Shown here piece after piece: positions 6,285 through 14,238 of a stretch of DNA of 19,477 nucleotides (its first letter is position 1; every line of letters starts with the position of its first letter). The DNA lies in assembly GCA_035293245.1 (NCBI GenBank), contig DATDOO010000041.1, positions 1 through 19,477 of the forward strand, given 5' to 3'. The notes under the pieces are model-generated. The model did not search any database. It worked only from the letters and a program-made list of their open reading frames with translations, and had not been told where the DNA came from. Both the position numbers and the translations under genes were made by a program. This DNA is from DATDOO01 sp035293245. Its GTDB lineage: Bacteria; Pseudomonadota; Gammaproteobacteria; Methylococcales; Methylococcaceae.

Positions 6285-7117
6285 CAGTTGTCTTTTTCCA
6301 GCCCCGTCAGATCCCAGAATTTCTCGATGAGGGTGCGTTCGCGAATTTCGGCGTCGGCGACGGGTACGCCGCCGGCGTAGTTGTGGGCGTAGACGCGGGC
6401 GGCATCGGCGGCCAGGTCGTCCATCTCCAGCTTGCGGTAGGCTTCTTCCATGATTTGCAGGGCGACGGGTACCGCCGGGGTGCGCTGGTAGTCGCGGATG
6501 ATGGTCGCGCAACGGCGGGCGGCGGCCAGGTAAGCGCCGCGCCGCATGTAGAAGTTCGCGACGTGGGTTTCGTACATGGCGATGTTGTTGCGCAGGGCGA
6601 TCTGGCGTTTTTTCGCGTCCTCGGCGTACTTGCTGTTGGGGAACTTGGTCACCAGTTCGCCGAACTGCTGGTAGGCTTCCTTGGCCGGGTTGGGGTCGCG
6701 CTGCGACGTGTCGGTGGGCATGAAGCGGTCGATAAAGCTGATGCCCCGGTTGTAGTTGACCAAGGCGCGCAAATAGTAGGCGTAATCCACGTATTCGCTG
6801 CGCGGGTTGGTGGAGATGAAACGGTCGGCGGCGGCGATGGCCGATTCCGGCTCGTCGTTTTTATAGTAGGCGTAGGCGACGTCGACCTGCGCTTGCGTGG
6901 CGTGCTTGCCGAAGGGGTAGCGCGCTTCCAGCTTTTCGTAAAGGGTGATGGCCTTCTGGTAGGAGCCTTCGGTCAGCGCTTTCTTGGCTTCGCCGTAGAA
7001 CTTCTCGGCGCTCCAGCCGGCGTACTCGTCCGTGTCCTGCTTGCTGAACATGTCGCAGCCGCTCAGGACGGCGCAGGCGATTAACAGTAGAATGATCAGG
7101 CTGGGCGCTCGTCGCAT
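6284..7117 (-). CDS. bamD: Outer membrane protein assembly lipoprotein BamD
   Basis: The 277-aa lipoprotein begins with a short basic N-terminus and a hydrophobic core ending in the lipobox LSGC; Cys21 is the lipidated residue, and no Asp follows it at +2 in a Lol-avoidance arrangement that I would trust. TPR-type helical repeats follow: YGEAKKALTEGSYQKAITLYEKLEARYPFG, then the conserved QAQVDVAYAYYK, the YAYYLRALVNYNR segment and FVTKFPNSKYAEDA-type helices. BamD is the essential lipoprotein of the BAM complex, which folds beta-barrel proteins into the outer membrane. It is divergent from rluD, the same arrangement as in E. coli (yfiO / rluD). A good promoter lies in the divergent spacer. 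The downstream sugar kinase is coupled to it. Confidence 0.95.
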   Translation of the reverse strand: MRRAPSLIILLLIACAVLSGCDMFSKQDTDEYAGWSAEKFYGEAKKALTEGSYQKAITLYEKLEARYPFGKHATQAQVDVAYAYYKNDEPESAIAAADRFISTNPRSEYVDYAYYLRALVNYNRGISFIDRFMPTDTSQRDPNPAKEAYQQFGELVTKFPNSKYAEDAKKRQIALRNNIAMYETHVANFYMRRGAYLAAARRCATIIRDYQRTPAVPVALQIMEEAYRKLEMDDLAADAARVYAHNYAGGVPVADAEIRERTLIEKFWDLTGLEKDN

Positions 7118-7160
7118 GGTCGGACTCGAAATCTGGGGCGCGGCGGGTAAAAGGCTTTTG

Positions 7161-7188
7161 AGTATAAACCCGGCGGGCTGCTTTTCAA
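7161..7188 (-). promoter_or_regulatory. Promoter of bamD
   Basis: On the minus strand TTGAAA (complement of 7183-7188), a 16-bp spacer and TATACT (complement of 7161-7166) form a good sigma70 promoter, each hexamer matching 5 of 6. The start of transcription would be near 7154, about 37 nt before the bamD ATG. On the plus strand the same bases read TATAAA (7163-7168), a possible -10 box for rluD, but without a recognisable -35. Confidence 0.6.
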
Positions 7189-7198
7189 ATTTCCTCTC

Positions 7199-8146
7199 AT
7201 GCCATCTGCATCGCACACACTTCTTATTCCTGAAACTTGCGTTGGCTTGCGTCTCGATCAGGCGCTGGCCGAGCTGTTCCCGGACTACTCGCGCAGCCGC
7301 CTGCAGAATTGGATCAAGACGGGCATGGTGACGCTGGATGGCCGCCAGCCGCGCGCGAAGGAGAAAGTCGCCGGCGGGGAAACGGTAACGCTCACGGCGC
7401 ATTTCGAGGACGTGGTCGACGACGCGCCGCAGGAAATTCCCCTGGAGATCGTCCATGAGGACGAAGACTTGCTGATCGTCAACAAGCCGGCGGGACTGGT
7501 GGTGCATCCGGCGGCGGGACACCGCGACGGTACGCTGGTCAACGCCCTGCTGCACCACGCCCCGGAACTGGCGCGGCTGCCGCGCTCAGGCATCGTGCAC
7601 CGCATCGACAAGGACACCAGCGGCCTGCTTATGGTGGCACGCTCGATTCCCGCCCACAAAATTCTCGTGGAGCGCCTGCAGGCGCGGAAGATCGAGCGGG
7701 AATACCTCGCCATCGCACATGGCCGCATGACGGCGGGCGGCACGGTGGACGCACCCATCGGCCGCCATCCCACGGATCGCAAGCGCTTCGCGGTGCGTGA
7801 GGGGGGCAGGGAAGCAGTGACGCACTACCGCGTGGTGGAGCGCTTCGCCCTGCACACGCTGCTGCGTTTGAAGCTGGAAACCGGCCGCACCCACCAGATC
7901 CGCGTGCATCTGGCGCATATCCGCCATCCGCTGGTCGGCGACCCGGCTTACGGTGGGCGCCCGCGACTTCCCGCCGGGGCCAGCGCCGAATTGGTCGAGA
8001 CCTTGCAAGCCTTCCGCCGGCAGGCGCTGCACGCTGCACGCCTGGGTCTGGCGCACCCTGCGACGGGTGAACTCATGGCCTGGGAAGCGCCGCTGCCCGA
8101 GGACATGGAGCATCTGCTGGCCGTCTTGCGGAACGGGGCAGAGTGA
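7199..8146 (+). CDS. rluD: 23S rRNA pseudouridine synthase RluD
   Basis: The 315-aa enzyme has an N-terminal S4 RNA-binding domain (about residues 15-65, LRLDQALAELFPDYSRSRLQ). The RluA-type catalytic domain follows, with NKPAGLVVHP at 95-104 and the signature HRIDKDTSGLL at 134-144, where D137 is the catalytic aspartate. GRTHQIRVHL further on is also typical. RluD makes pseudouridines in helix 69 of 23S rRNA (1911, 1915, 1917 in E. coli numbering). The assignment to RluD rather than RluC rests on the position divergent from bamD and directly before pgeF, which matches E. coli. The stop overlaps the pgeF start (GTGA, 8143-8146). Confidence 0.93.
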   Translation: MPSASHTLLIPETCVGLRLDQALAELFPDYSRSRLQNWIKTGMVTLDGRQPRAKEKVAGGETVTLTAHFEDVVDDAPQEIPLEIVHEDEDLLIVNKPAGLVVHPAAGHRDGTLVNALLHHAPELARLPRSGIVHRIDKDTSGLLMVARSIPAHKILVERLQARKIEREYLAIAHGRMTAGGTVDAPIGRHPTDRKRFAVREGGREAVTHYRVVERFALHTLLRLKLETGRTHQIRVHLAHIRHPLVGDPAYGGRPRLPAGASAELVETLQAFRRQALHAARLGLAHPATGELMAWEAPLPEDMEHLLAVLRNGAE

Positions 8147-8877
8147 GCGCGGGTTGGCTGATTCCCGACTGGCCCGCGCCGGCGAACGTCCGGGCGGTGT
8201 GCACCACGCGCGTCGGCGGCTGCAGCCGGGGCATGTTCGCCGGCCTCAATCTCGCCGCGCACGTGGGCGACGACCCGGAGGACGTGGCGTACAACCGGGC
8301 GCAGTTGCGCTCCGCGCTGCAATTGCCGGGCGAACCGGCCTGGCTGGAGCAAGTGCATGGCACGCAGGCGACCGATGCGAGCCGTCCGGAGCCGCGCCGC
8401 GCCGATGCCGGCTTTACCCGGACACCCGGCGTGGTGTGCGCGGTGCTGACCGCGGACTGCCTGCCGGTACTGCTGTGCGACGCAGCCGGCAGCCGCGTGG
8501 CGGCGGTGCACGCCGGGTGGCGGGGGCTCGCGGCGGGGGTGCTGGAAAACGCCGTAGCCGCACTGGATGGTTCCCGTCTCATGGCCTGGTTGGGTCCCGC
8601 TATCGGCCCGCAGGCGTTCGAGGTCGGGGCCGAAGTGCACCAGGCGTTCGTCGCGGCTCATCCGGAATGCGCCGCAGCCTTTTCTCCGGCGGAAGACGGA
8701 AAATGGCGCGCCGATTTGTACCGCCTGGCCCGCCGGGCGCTGCACCGTGCCGGTGTGAACGGCGTGCACGGCGGCGGCTGGTGCACTTACAGCGAGCCGG
8801 AACGGTTCTTTTCCTACCGGCGCGACGGTGCGACGGGCCGCATGGCCTCCCTGATCTGGCTCAATGAATGCCCATGA
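8143..8877 (+). CDS. pgeF: Purine nucleoside phosphorylase / YfiH-family protein PgeF
   Basis: The 244-aa protein belongs to the YfiH/LACC1 (formerly 'polyphenol oxidase' or 'laccase-domain') family. The zinc-site residues are present: H72 in EQVHG, C106 in TADCLPVLL and H123 in AAVHAGWRGL. Family work shows purine nucleoside phosphorolysis and adenosine deamination; the E. coli member is also reported to limit misincorporation of L-Ser into peptidoglycan (PgeF). The GTG start overlaps the rluD stop by 4 nt. The C-terminal CTYSEPERFFSYRRDGATGRMASLIWL is the usual family end, so the gene is complete. It acts in the cytoplasm. Confidence 0.92.
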   Translation: MSAGWLIPDWPAPANVRAVCTTRVGGCSRGMFAGLNLAAHVGDDPEDVAYNRAQLRSALQLPGEPAWLEQVHGTQATDASRPEPRRADAGFTRTPGVVCAVLTADCLPVLLCDAAGSRVAAVHAGWRGLAAGVLENAVAALDGSRLMAWLGPAIGPQAFEVGAEVHQAFVAAHPECAAAFSPAEDGKWRADLYRLARRALHRAGVNGVHGGGWCTYSEPERFFSYRRDGATGRMASLIWLNECP

Positions 8878-9686
8878 ACTTCGCGGATATGAACCTGCTG
8901 TTTCTGATTATCCTGTTCACCCTGCTCGGCGGGGTGTTGAGCATTTTGGCCGCGGCCGTGTTTTTGCTCCTGTCCGACACGCGGCGCGAGCGAGTCTTGC
9001 CGCACGGGGTCAGTTTCGCCGTCGGCGCGCTGCTGGCCGTGGCCTTGTGGGGCTTGCTGCCTCACGCGATCGAGAAGGTGGGTGTCGAACATGTCCATGG
9101 TTTGCTGTTGACCGTGCTGATCGGCATCCTGATTTTCTTCCTCCTGGAAAAACTGATGCTGTGGCGGCATTGCCACGCCAGCGATTGCGAAGCCCACGTG
9201 AATATGGAGGAGCATCTGCACCTTCACCAGCCGGCGGGTACCCTGATCTTATTGGGGGACGCCATCCACAACTTCGTCGACGGCGTGCTGATCGCCGCCG
9301 CATTCCTGACCGATGCGCATCTCGGTATCGTTACCAGCCTGGCGGTGGCGGCGCACGAGATTCCACAAGAGGTGGGCGACTTCGCCATCCTGCTGCAGAG
9401 CGGTTACAGCCGGGCGCGTTCGCTGGTCTACAATCTGCTGGCCAGCCTGGCGACCGTCGCGGGCGGTGTGCTCGGCTATTTCAGCCTGGGCGACTTGCAT
9501 GACTGGCTGCCGTATTTTCTTGCCGCCGCCGCCTCCAGTTTTCTCTATGTCGCCGTGGCCGACCTCATTCCTACCCTGCATAAACGCCCGCATGTGCGGG
9601 AGACCCTGGAACAGATGACCATGATCGCCGCCGGCGTACTGCTGATCTGCTGGGTGCACGATTTTGCGCACCGTTTTGGCGGATGA
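8868..9686 (+). CDS. ZIP-family divalent metal transporter
   Basis: The product (272 aa from the first ATG) is a polytopic inner-membrane protein with about eight hydrophobic segments. The metal-transport motifs are clear: HNFVDG at 134-139 in TM4 and HEIPQEVGD at 163-171 in TM5, which form the binuclear metal site of ZIP (SLC39-type) proteins. A His/Cys-rich loop, HCHASDCEAHVNMEEHLHLH, occupies 101-120 between TM3 and TM4 and probably binds zinc or a similar ion. The gene overlaps pgeF; the start may be 8868 (used here), the ATG at 8874 (ATGA overlap), or the ATG at 8889. The substrate is likely Zn2+ or Fe2+; direction and specificity cannot be read. Confidence 0.88.
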   Translation: MPMNFADMNLLFLIILFTLLGGVLSILAAAVFLLLSDTRRERVLPHGVSFAVGALLAVALWGLLPHAIEKVGVEHVHGLLLTVLIGILIFFLLEKLMLWRHCHASDCEAHVNMEEHLHLHQPAGTLILLGDAIHNFVDGVLIAAAFLTDAHLGIVTSLAVAAHEIPQEVGDFAILLQSGYSRARSLVYNLLASLATVAGGVLGYFSLGDLHDWLPYFLAAAASSFLYVAVADLIPTLHKRPHVRETLEQMTMIAAGVLLICWVHDFAHRFGG

Positions 9687-9693
9687 ACCGGTG

Positions 9694-11382
9694 ATGGATC
9701 CGGTGCGCGCAATTTTCCTGCTTTTTCTGGTCCTCGCCGTTCCAGGCATGGCGTATGGAGAAGACAGCGTGTACTTGAACCTGCTGCCTCGCGACTGGCT
9801 GATCATGATGCTGGCCGTCGGTGCGGGCATTTTTCTGGTCGCGATCAACCGCCGCTTGCGGCATGAGGTGCTTATCCGGCGTGAGGCCGAGGCGCGGGTC
9901 GGGTGCCTGAACGAACGCTTGCAACGGCTGATCGATTTCAGCCCCGCCGCGATCTATTCGTTGCCGGCGGCGACGGATGGGGCGGGGAACGGCGAAGGGG
10001 GATACATCAGCCGTTCCCTGCTCCGGATGAGCGGCTATTCCCTGGAGGAATGGCGTAGTCCCGGATTCTGGGCGAAACACCTGCACCCGGAAGACCGCGG
10101 CCGGGTGGAGGCGGCTCGGGGGCTGCTGATGGACGAGGGCGCCTTGACCCAGGAATACCGTTTTCTTTGCCGCGACGGCAGTTATATCTGGGTGCACGAT
10201 ACGCTGATACTCGTCTCCGGCCTGCCCGGCGGAGCGGAGGAAATCTTCGGTTCCTGGGTGGAGATCACCGCGCGCAAAATGGCCGAATTCGCCGTGGCGG
10301 AAAGCGAGGAGCGCCTGCGCCTGGTGCTGGAAATCTCCGGCGACGGTTTCTGGGACTGGCGACCCGGCGAAGGCCGCCTGTATTTCAGTCCGCGCCTGTA
10401 TGCCCTGATGAGCTTTGAGCCCGGCGCGTTTCCCGCCACTTGGGACGCTTGGGAGGGACTGATTCAGCCGGACGATGTGGAAGACTACCGTTCCTTCATG
10501 GGAAATCTGCTGCACCGGCCCAATGGCGGTGCAAGCCATGAATACCGTGCCCGCGCCGGGGACGGAACATGGCGCAAGCTCCTGGTGCGCGGCCATGTGG
10601 TGGCGCGGGACGAGGACGGCCATCCGGCGCGGCTGGTCGGAATGATCACCGATATTACCGGGCGCCGCCCGGAGGCGGGCGTGCTGCCGATCAACCGGGA
10701 CATGATGCTTCAGAGTCATCGCGCCAAGGCGGATATCGTGGGAGACATCAACCGGGAGATTCGCACCCCGCTCAACACCCTGCTGGGATTCGTGCATCTG
10801 GCGTTGCACGCTGAGAAGGATCTGGTGCGGCGAGACTATCTCGAAGGGATCGAGCGCGCAGCCTTTGCGTTGCGGGACACGCTCAACGGCGCGCCGCGCA
10901 TTTCCGGAAGCGTCAAGGCCGCAATGCCGACCAACCCGGGCCTGTTTGCGCCGGGCCCGGACGAAGGCGATGCGGGCCGTTCCAGGCGGGTGCTGCTGGT
11001 GGAGGACCATGAGATCAACCGCCTTCTGGCGGAGGAAATGCTCTGCGGCGCCGGCTATGTGGCCGACAGCGTTCGGGACGGCGCCGAGGCGCTGGCGAAG
11101 ATCAAGGCCGGAGAGTCCTACGACGCCGTGCTGATGGATCTGCAGATGCCGGTCATGGACGGATTCGACGCCACCCGCGCCATCCGCCGGCTGTTCTCTC
11201 CCGGCGAGTTGCCCATCATCGCCATGACTGCCCATGCCCTGGAAGAGGAAATCGAAAAAAGCCGTGCCGTGGGCATGAACGACTATCTGATCAAGCCCAT
11301 CGACCTGGAGGTGCTGCAACGCACTTTGCAGCGCTGGACCGATGGCGACGGCCAGGCCGGTTCGGCTGGGAAAGGCGATTGA
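9694..11382 (+). CDS. Membrane PAS-PAS-degenerate kinase-receiver protein
   Basis: The 562-aa protein starts at ATG 9694, 7 nt after the ZIP stop (an upstream in-frame TTG at 9664 lies inside zip). Residues 5-22 form a signal peptide or first membrane helix, a short periplasmic stretch follows, and 34-52 is a second helix. PAS domains span about 75-197 and 203-323 (both with HPEDR/QPDD and EYR...DG-W patterns). Residues 345-407 match the dimerisation helices of a histidine kinase, but the H-box reads NREIRTPLN, with Arg354 where the phosphoacceptor His belongs. There is no HATPase domain. The receiver domain (431-548) is intact: E437/D438, phosphoacceptor D482 in LMDLQMPVMDG, T512 and K534. 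It cannot autophosphorylate in the usual way; it may be phosphorylated by another kinase or act as a phosphate sink. Confidence 0.85.
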   Translation: MDPVRAIFLLFLVLAVPGMAYGEDSVYLNLLPRDWLIMMLAVGAGIFLVAINRRLRHEVLIRREAEARVGCLNERLQRLIDFSPAAIYSLPAATDGAGNGEGGYISRSLLRMSGYSLEEWRSPGFWAKHLHPEDRGRVEAARGLLMDEGALTQEYRFLCRDGSYIWVHDTLILVSGLPGGAEEIFGSWVEITARKMAEFAVAESEERLRLVLEISGDGFWDWRPGEGRLYFSPRLYALMSFEPGAFPATWDAWEGLIQPDDVEDYRSFMGNLLHRPNGGASHEYRARAGDGTWRKLLVRGHVVARDEDGHPARLVGMITDITGRRPEAGVLPINRDMMLQSHRAKADIVGDINREIRTPLNTLLGFVHLALHAEKDLVRRDYLEGIERAAFALRDTLNGAPRISGSVKAAMPTNPGLFAPGPDEGDAGRSRRVLLVEDHEINRLLAEEMLCGAGYVADSVRDGAEALAKIKAGESYDAVLMDLQMPVMDGFDATRAIRRLFSPGELPIIAMTAHALEEEIEKSRAVGMNDYLIKPIDLEVLQRTLQRWTDGDGQAGSAGKGD

Positions 11383-11495
11383 ACGGCGCAGGCAGGGCGG
11401 GGGCTGATGGGCGGACGGCCGATGCACCGGGAAATTACCGGCAGCGTTTTCCGACCCGCGACGGCGGGCGGCGAAGGCGAAAGGACCTCGGTGAT

Positions 11496-11545
11496 GCCCG
11501 GTGCAACAGGCCTCCGGACGGGCCTGGATGCGGCATCGGCTTTTT
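11496..11545 (+). terminator. Probable intrinsic terminator of the rluD operon
   Basis: GCCCGGTGC (11496-11504) pairs with GCATCGGC (11533-11540) with one bulged C and one G-U pair. It encloses an inner 6-bp hairpin, CAGGCC (11507-11512) with GGCCTG (11521-11526). TTTTT follows at 11541-11545. It is imperfect but correctly placed after the PAS-receiver gene, 114 nt beyond its stop. Confidence 0.45.
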
Positions 11546-11562
11546 CTGAGCCCCTTCCATCG

Positions 11563-11570
11563 TGTAATAT
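11563..11570 (+). promoter_or_regulatory. Weak candidate -10 region for nqr
   Basis: TGTAAT (11563-11568) overlaps TAATAT (11565-11570) in the only AT-rich spot between the two terminator-like structures. The -35 position holds only a T-rich run (11541-11545). If used, transcription would start near 11577 and give a leader of about 95 nt that includes the hairpin at 11598-11628. Confidence 0.25.
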
Positions 11571-11597
11571 TCGGCGGTACAGAACATTTTTTAGAGG

Positions 11598-11637
11598 CTC
11601 CCTTGGTGATCCCAGAAAACCGGGGGAGTGTTTTTTT
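11598..11637 (+). terminator. Terminator-like hairpin in the nqrA leader
   Basis: CTCCCTTGG (11598-11606) pairs with CCGGGGGAG (11620-11628), 9 bp with two G-U pairs and a 13-nt loop. TG and seven T follow (11631-11637). The structure ends 34 nt before the nqrA ATG, leaving too little room for a complete promoter behind it. It is therefore either a second terminator for upstream transcripts or an attenuator within the nqr leader. Confidence 0.55.
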
Positions 11638-11671
11638 GCGTCGTTTCGTTTGCTGAACAGGCTCAACCGAC

Positions 11672-13033
11672 ATGCTAATCAAGATCAAGAAAGGCTTGGA
11701 TCTGCCGATCGCGGGTGACCCGGAACAGGCGATTCACGAAGGGCGGAGCGTCGGCTCCGTCGCGGTGATCGGCCCGGATTACGTGGAACTCAAGCCCACA
11801 ATGCTGGTGCAGGAGGGGGATCGCGTCAAGCTGGGGCAACCCCTCTTCGCCGACAAGAAAAACGCCAAGGTCGTGTTCACCGCGCCGGGAAGCGGCGTGG
11901 TCAAGGCCATCAACCGCGGCGAGAAGCGCGTGCTGCAATCCGTGGTCGTGGAGTTGGACGGCAAGGACGATACCGTCAAGTTCGCCCGCTACAAGCCCGC
12001 CGATTTGTCGGATTTAAGCGTCGAGAAAGTGAAGGAAAATCTGCTGGCTTCCGGCCTGTGGACTTTCTTGCGCACCCGCCCTTACAGCAAGACGCCGAAT
12101 CCGGACAGCGCCCCCGCAGCCCTGTTCGTCAACGCGATGGATACCAGTCCGCTGGCGGCCCGTCCGGAGCTGATCATTGCCGAACGCGCCGAGGATTTCC
12201 GGAACGGCCTGGCCGTCGTCTCCCGTCTCACCGAAGGCAAGGTGTATGTCTGCAAGGCGCCGGGCGCCCAGGTTCCGGTGGATGGAACCCGCGCGACGGT
12301 TGCCGAGTTCGAGGGGCCGCACCCGGCGGGACTGGTCGGCACCCACATCCATTTCCTGGAGCCGGTCAGCGCCGGCAAGTGCGTGTGGCACCTGGACTAC
12401 CAGGCGGTCATGGCCATCGGCGCCCTGTTCACCACGGGCAAGCTCAACGTGGAGCGGGTTGTTTCCCTGGCCGGGCCGCTGGTGGACAAGCCCCGGCTGG
12501 TCAGGACCCGGCTGGGCGCGAACCTTCTTGAGTTGACCGAGGGCGAACTGACTCCCGGCAAGGAAGCGCGGGTCGTTTCCGGCTCGGTGCTGAACGGCCG
12601 CCGCGTTGGGGGTTGGGGCGCGCATCTCGGCGCCTTCCACAATCAGGTTGCCGTGATCGAGGAGGACCACGGGCGTGAATTCTTGGGCTGGATCGAGCCG
12701 GGCCGCGACAAGTTCTCGGCCATGAACGTGTTCGTCACCAGCCTGCCGGAAGAGCGGGCCAAGGGGCGAAAGTTCGCGTTCACCAGCAACCTGCGCGGCA
12801 GTCCGCGCGCCATCGTCCCGGTCGGGGTATACGAAACCGTCATGCCGCTGGATATCCTGCCGGCGCAATTGCTGCGCTATCTCGTGGTCCTGGATACCGA
12901 CATGGCCCAGGCGCTGGGCTGCCTGGAACTGGATGAGGAAGACCTGGCGCTGTGCACCTTCGTCGATCCCGGCAAGCACGATTTCGGGCCGGTGCTGCGC
13001 AAGAATCTCATGCAAATCGAAAAGGAAGGCTGA
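11672..13033 (+). CDS. nqrA: Na+-NQR subunit A
   Basis: The 453-aa protein is full length (about 446 aa in Vibrio). It begins with MLIKIKKGLDLPIAG, the typical NqrA start, and contains the lipoyl/RnfC-like KVVFTAPGSGVVKAINRGEKRVLQSVVV near residues 66-93. NqrA is the cytoplasmic, cofactor-free subunit of the Na+-translocating NADH:quinone oxidoreductase; it contributes to the quinone site with NqrB. The six nqr genes run in the standard order A-B-C-D-E-F with short gaps or overlaps, so they form one operon. The ribosome binding site before this first gene is weak. Its stop overlaps the nqrB start by one base (TGATG at 13031-13035). Confidence 0.96.
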   Translation: MLIKIKKGLDLPIAGDPEQAIHEGRSVGSVAVIGPDYVELKPTMLVQEGDRVKLGQPLFADKKNAKVVFTAPGSGVVKAINRGEKRVLQSVVVELDGKDDTVKFARYKPADLSDLSVEKVKENLLASGLWTFLRTRPYSKTPNPDSAPAALFVNAMDTSPLAARPELIIAERAEDFRNGLAVVSRLTEGKVYVCKAPGAQVPVDGTRATVAEFEGPHPAGLVGTHIHFLEPVSAGKCVWHLDYQAVMAIGALFTTGKLNVERVVSLAGPLVDKPRLVRTRLGANLLELTEGELTPGKEARVVSGSVLNGRRVGGWGAHLGAFHNQVAVIEEDHGREFLGWIEPGRDKFSAMNVFVTSLPEERAKGRKFAFTSNLRGSPRAIVPVGVYETVMPLDILPAQLLRYLVVLDTDMAQALGCLELDEEDLALCTFVDPGKHDFGPVLRKNLMQIEKEG

Positions 13034-14238
13034 TGTCACGCACAAGAGCGTTTCTGGACCAACTGCATCCTTATTTCGCCAAGGGTTCGCGGTTGGAAAA
13101 GCTGTATCCCGTCTACGAGATGGTGGATACGTTCCTCTACACCCCGCCCACCGTCACTTCCGGAGCGACGCACGTGCGCGACGCGGTGGACCTCAAGCGG
13201 GTCATGACCTACGTATGGATCGCGGCCCTGCCGTGCACCCTGATGGCCATCTTCAACACCGGCTACCAGGCCAACGCGGCCATGGCCTCCCTGGGGCTGG
13301 ATCACGTGGCCAACTGGCGCGGCGCGGTGCTGGATATTTTCGGCTACAACCCCTACAACCCGCTGTCCATCCTGATGCACGGGCTGATGTACTTCCTGCC
13401 CGTCTACGTCGTCACCCTGGTGGCGGGGGGCATCTGGGAAGTGCTGTTTGCCACCGTGCGCGGCCATGACGTGAACGAAGGCTTCTTCGTGTCCTCCATC
13501 CTCTTCGCCCTGGCCTGCCCGCCCAGCATCCCGCTTTGGCAGGTGGCCATCGGCATTTCCTTCGGGGTGGTGATCGGCAAGGAAGTGTTCGGCGGCACCG
13601 GCAAGAATTTCCTCAATCCGGCGCTCACCGGCCGCGCGTTCCTGTATTTCGCTTATCCGGCTTCCATGTCCGGCGATTCGGTGTGGACGGCGGTGGACGG
13701 CTTCTCCGGCGCGACTGCGCTGGGCTTGGCAGCCACCGGCGGAGTAAGCGCCATCACCGAGGCCGGCATCGGCTGGTGGCAGACCTTCTTCGGCTTCGAA
13801 CAGGGCTCCATGGGTGAAACCTCCGTGCTGGCCTGTCTGCTGGGCGCGGCGTTCCTGCTGTACACCCGCGTGGCCAACTGGCGCATCATGGCCGGGGTGA
13901 TGGTCGGCATGATCGCCACCTCCACCCTGTTCAACGCGGTCGGCAGCGACTCCAACGCGATCTATGCCATGCCGTTCTGGTGGCACCTGACCCTGGGCGG
14001 TTTTGCCTTCGGTACGGTGTACATGGCGACCGATCCGGTCAGCGCGGCCATGACCAATACGGGGCGCTGGGTGTTCGGCGCGCTGGTCGGTTTCATGACC
14101 GTGCTGATCCGGGTCGTCAATCCGGCCTTCCCCGAAGGCATCATGCTGGCGATTTTGTTTTCCAATATCTTCGCGCCTCTCATCGACTACGTGGTGATCA
14201 AGGCGAACATTCGCAGAAGGGTGAAGCGCCATGTCTAA
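13033..14238 (+). CDS. nqrB: Na+-NQR subunit B
   Basis: The 401-aa protein is an integral membrane subunit with about ten hydrophobic helices. FMN is covalently attached through a phosphodiester bond to the threonine of an SGAT motif; here DGFSGATALG gives T228. Riboflavin and the Na+ pathway are also assigned to this subunit in the Vibrio complex. The conserved NPALTGRAFLYFAYP precedes the flavin site. The start is the ATG of the TGATG overlap with nqrA, with AAGGAAGG just upstream; 27 further in-frame codons upstream lie inside nqrA and are rejected. The stop lies 8 nt inside nqrC. Confidence 0.96.
   Translation: MSRTRAFLDQLHPYFAKGSRLEKLYPVYEMVDTFLYTPPTVTSGATHVRDAVDLKRVMTYVWIAALPCTLMAIFNTGYQANAAMASLGLDHVANWRGAVLDIFGYNPYNPLSILMHGLMYFLPVYVVTLVAGGIWEVLFATVRGHDVNEGFFVSSILFALACPPSIPLWQVAIGISFGVVIGKEVFGGTGKNFLNPALTGRAFLYFAYPASMSGDSVWTAVDGFSGATALGLAATGGVSAITEAGIGWWQTFFGFEQGSMGETSVLACLLGAAFLLYTRVANWRIMAGVMVGMIATSTLFNAVGSDSNAIYAMPFWWHLTLGGFAFGTVYMATDPVSAAMTNTGRWVFGALVGFMTVLIRVVNPAFPEGIMLAILFSNIFAPLIDYVVIKANIRRRVKRHV

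Noticed and set aside
9664..9693. Earlier TTG start for the PAS-receiver gene
   Set aside because: It lies inside the ZIP gene and adds non-hydrophobic residues before the membrane helix; the ATG at 9694 is better placed.
11383..11671. Riboswitch before nqrA
   Set aside because: The structures look like terminators, and no known aptamer core could be recognised by eye. A covariance-model search would be the decisive test.
9571..11688. Very long open frame on the minus strand (about 705 codons)
   Set aside because: It lies opposite the PAS-receiver gene and parts of its neighbours. Its translation has no recognisable domain, and the plus-strand frame has clear domains, so it is an antisense shadow of GC-rich codons.
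11407..11718. 103-codon plus-strand frame in the gap before nqrA
   Set aside because: It runs through both terminator-like hairpins into nqrA in another frame, has no ribosome binding site and shows no family resemblance.
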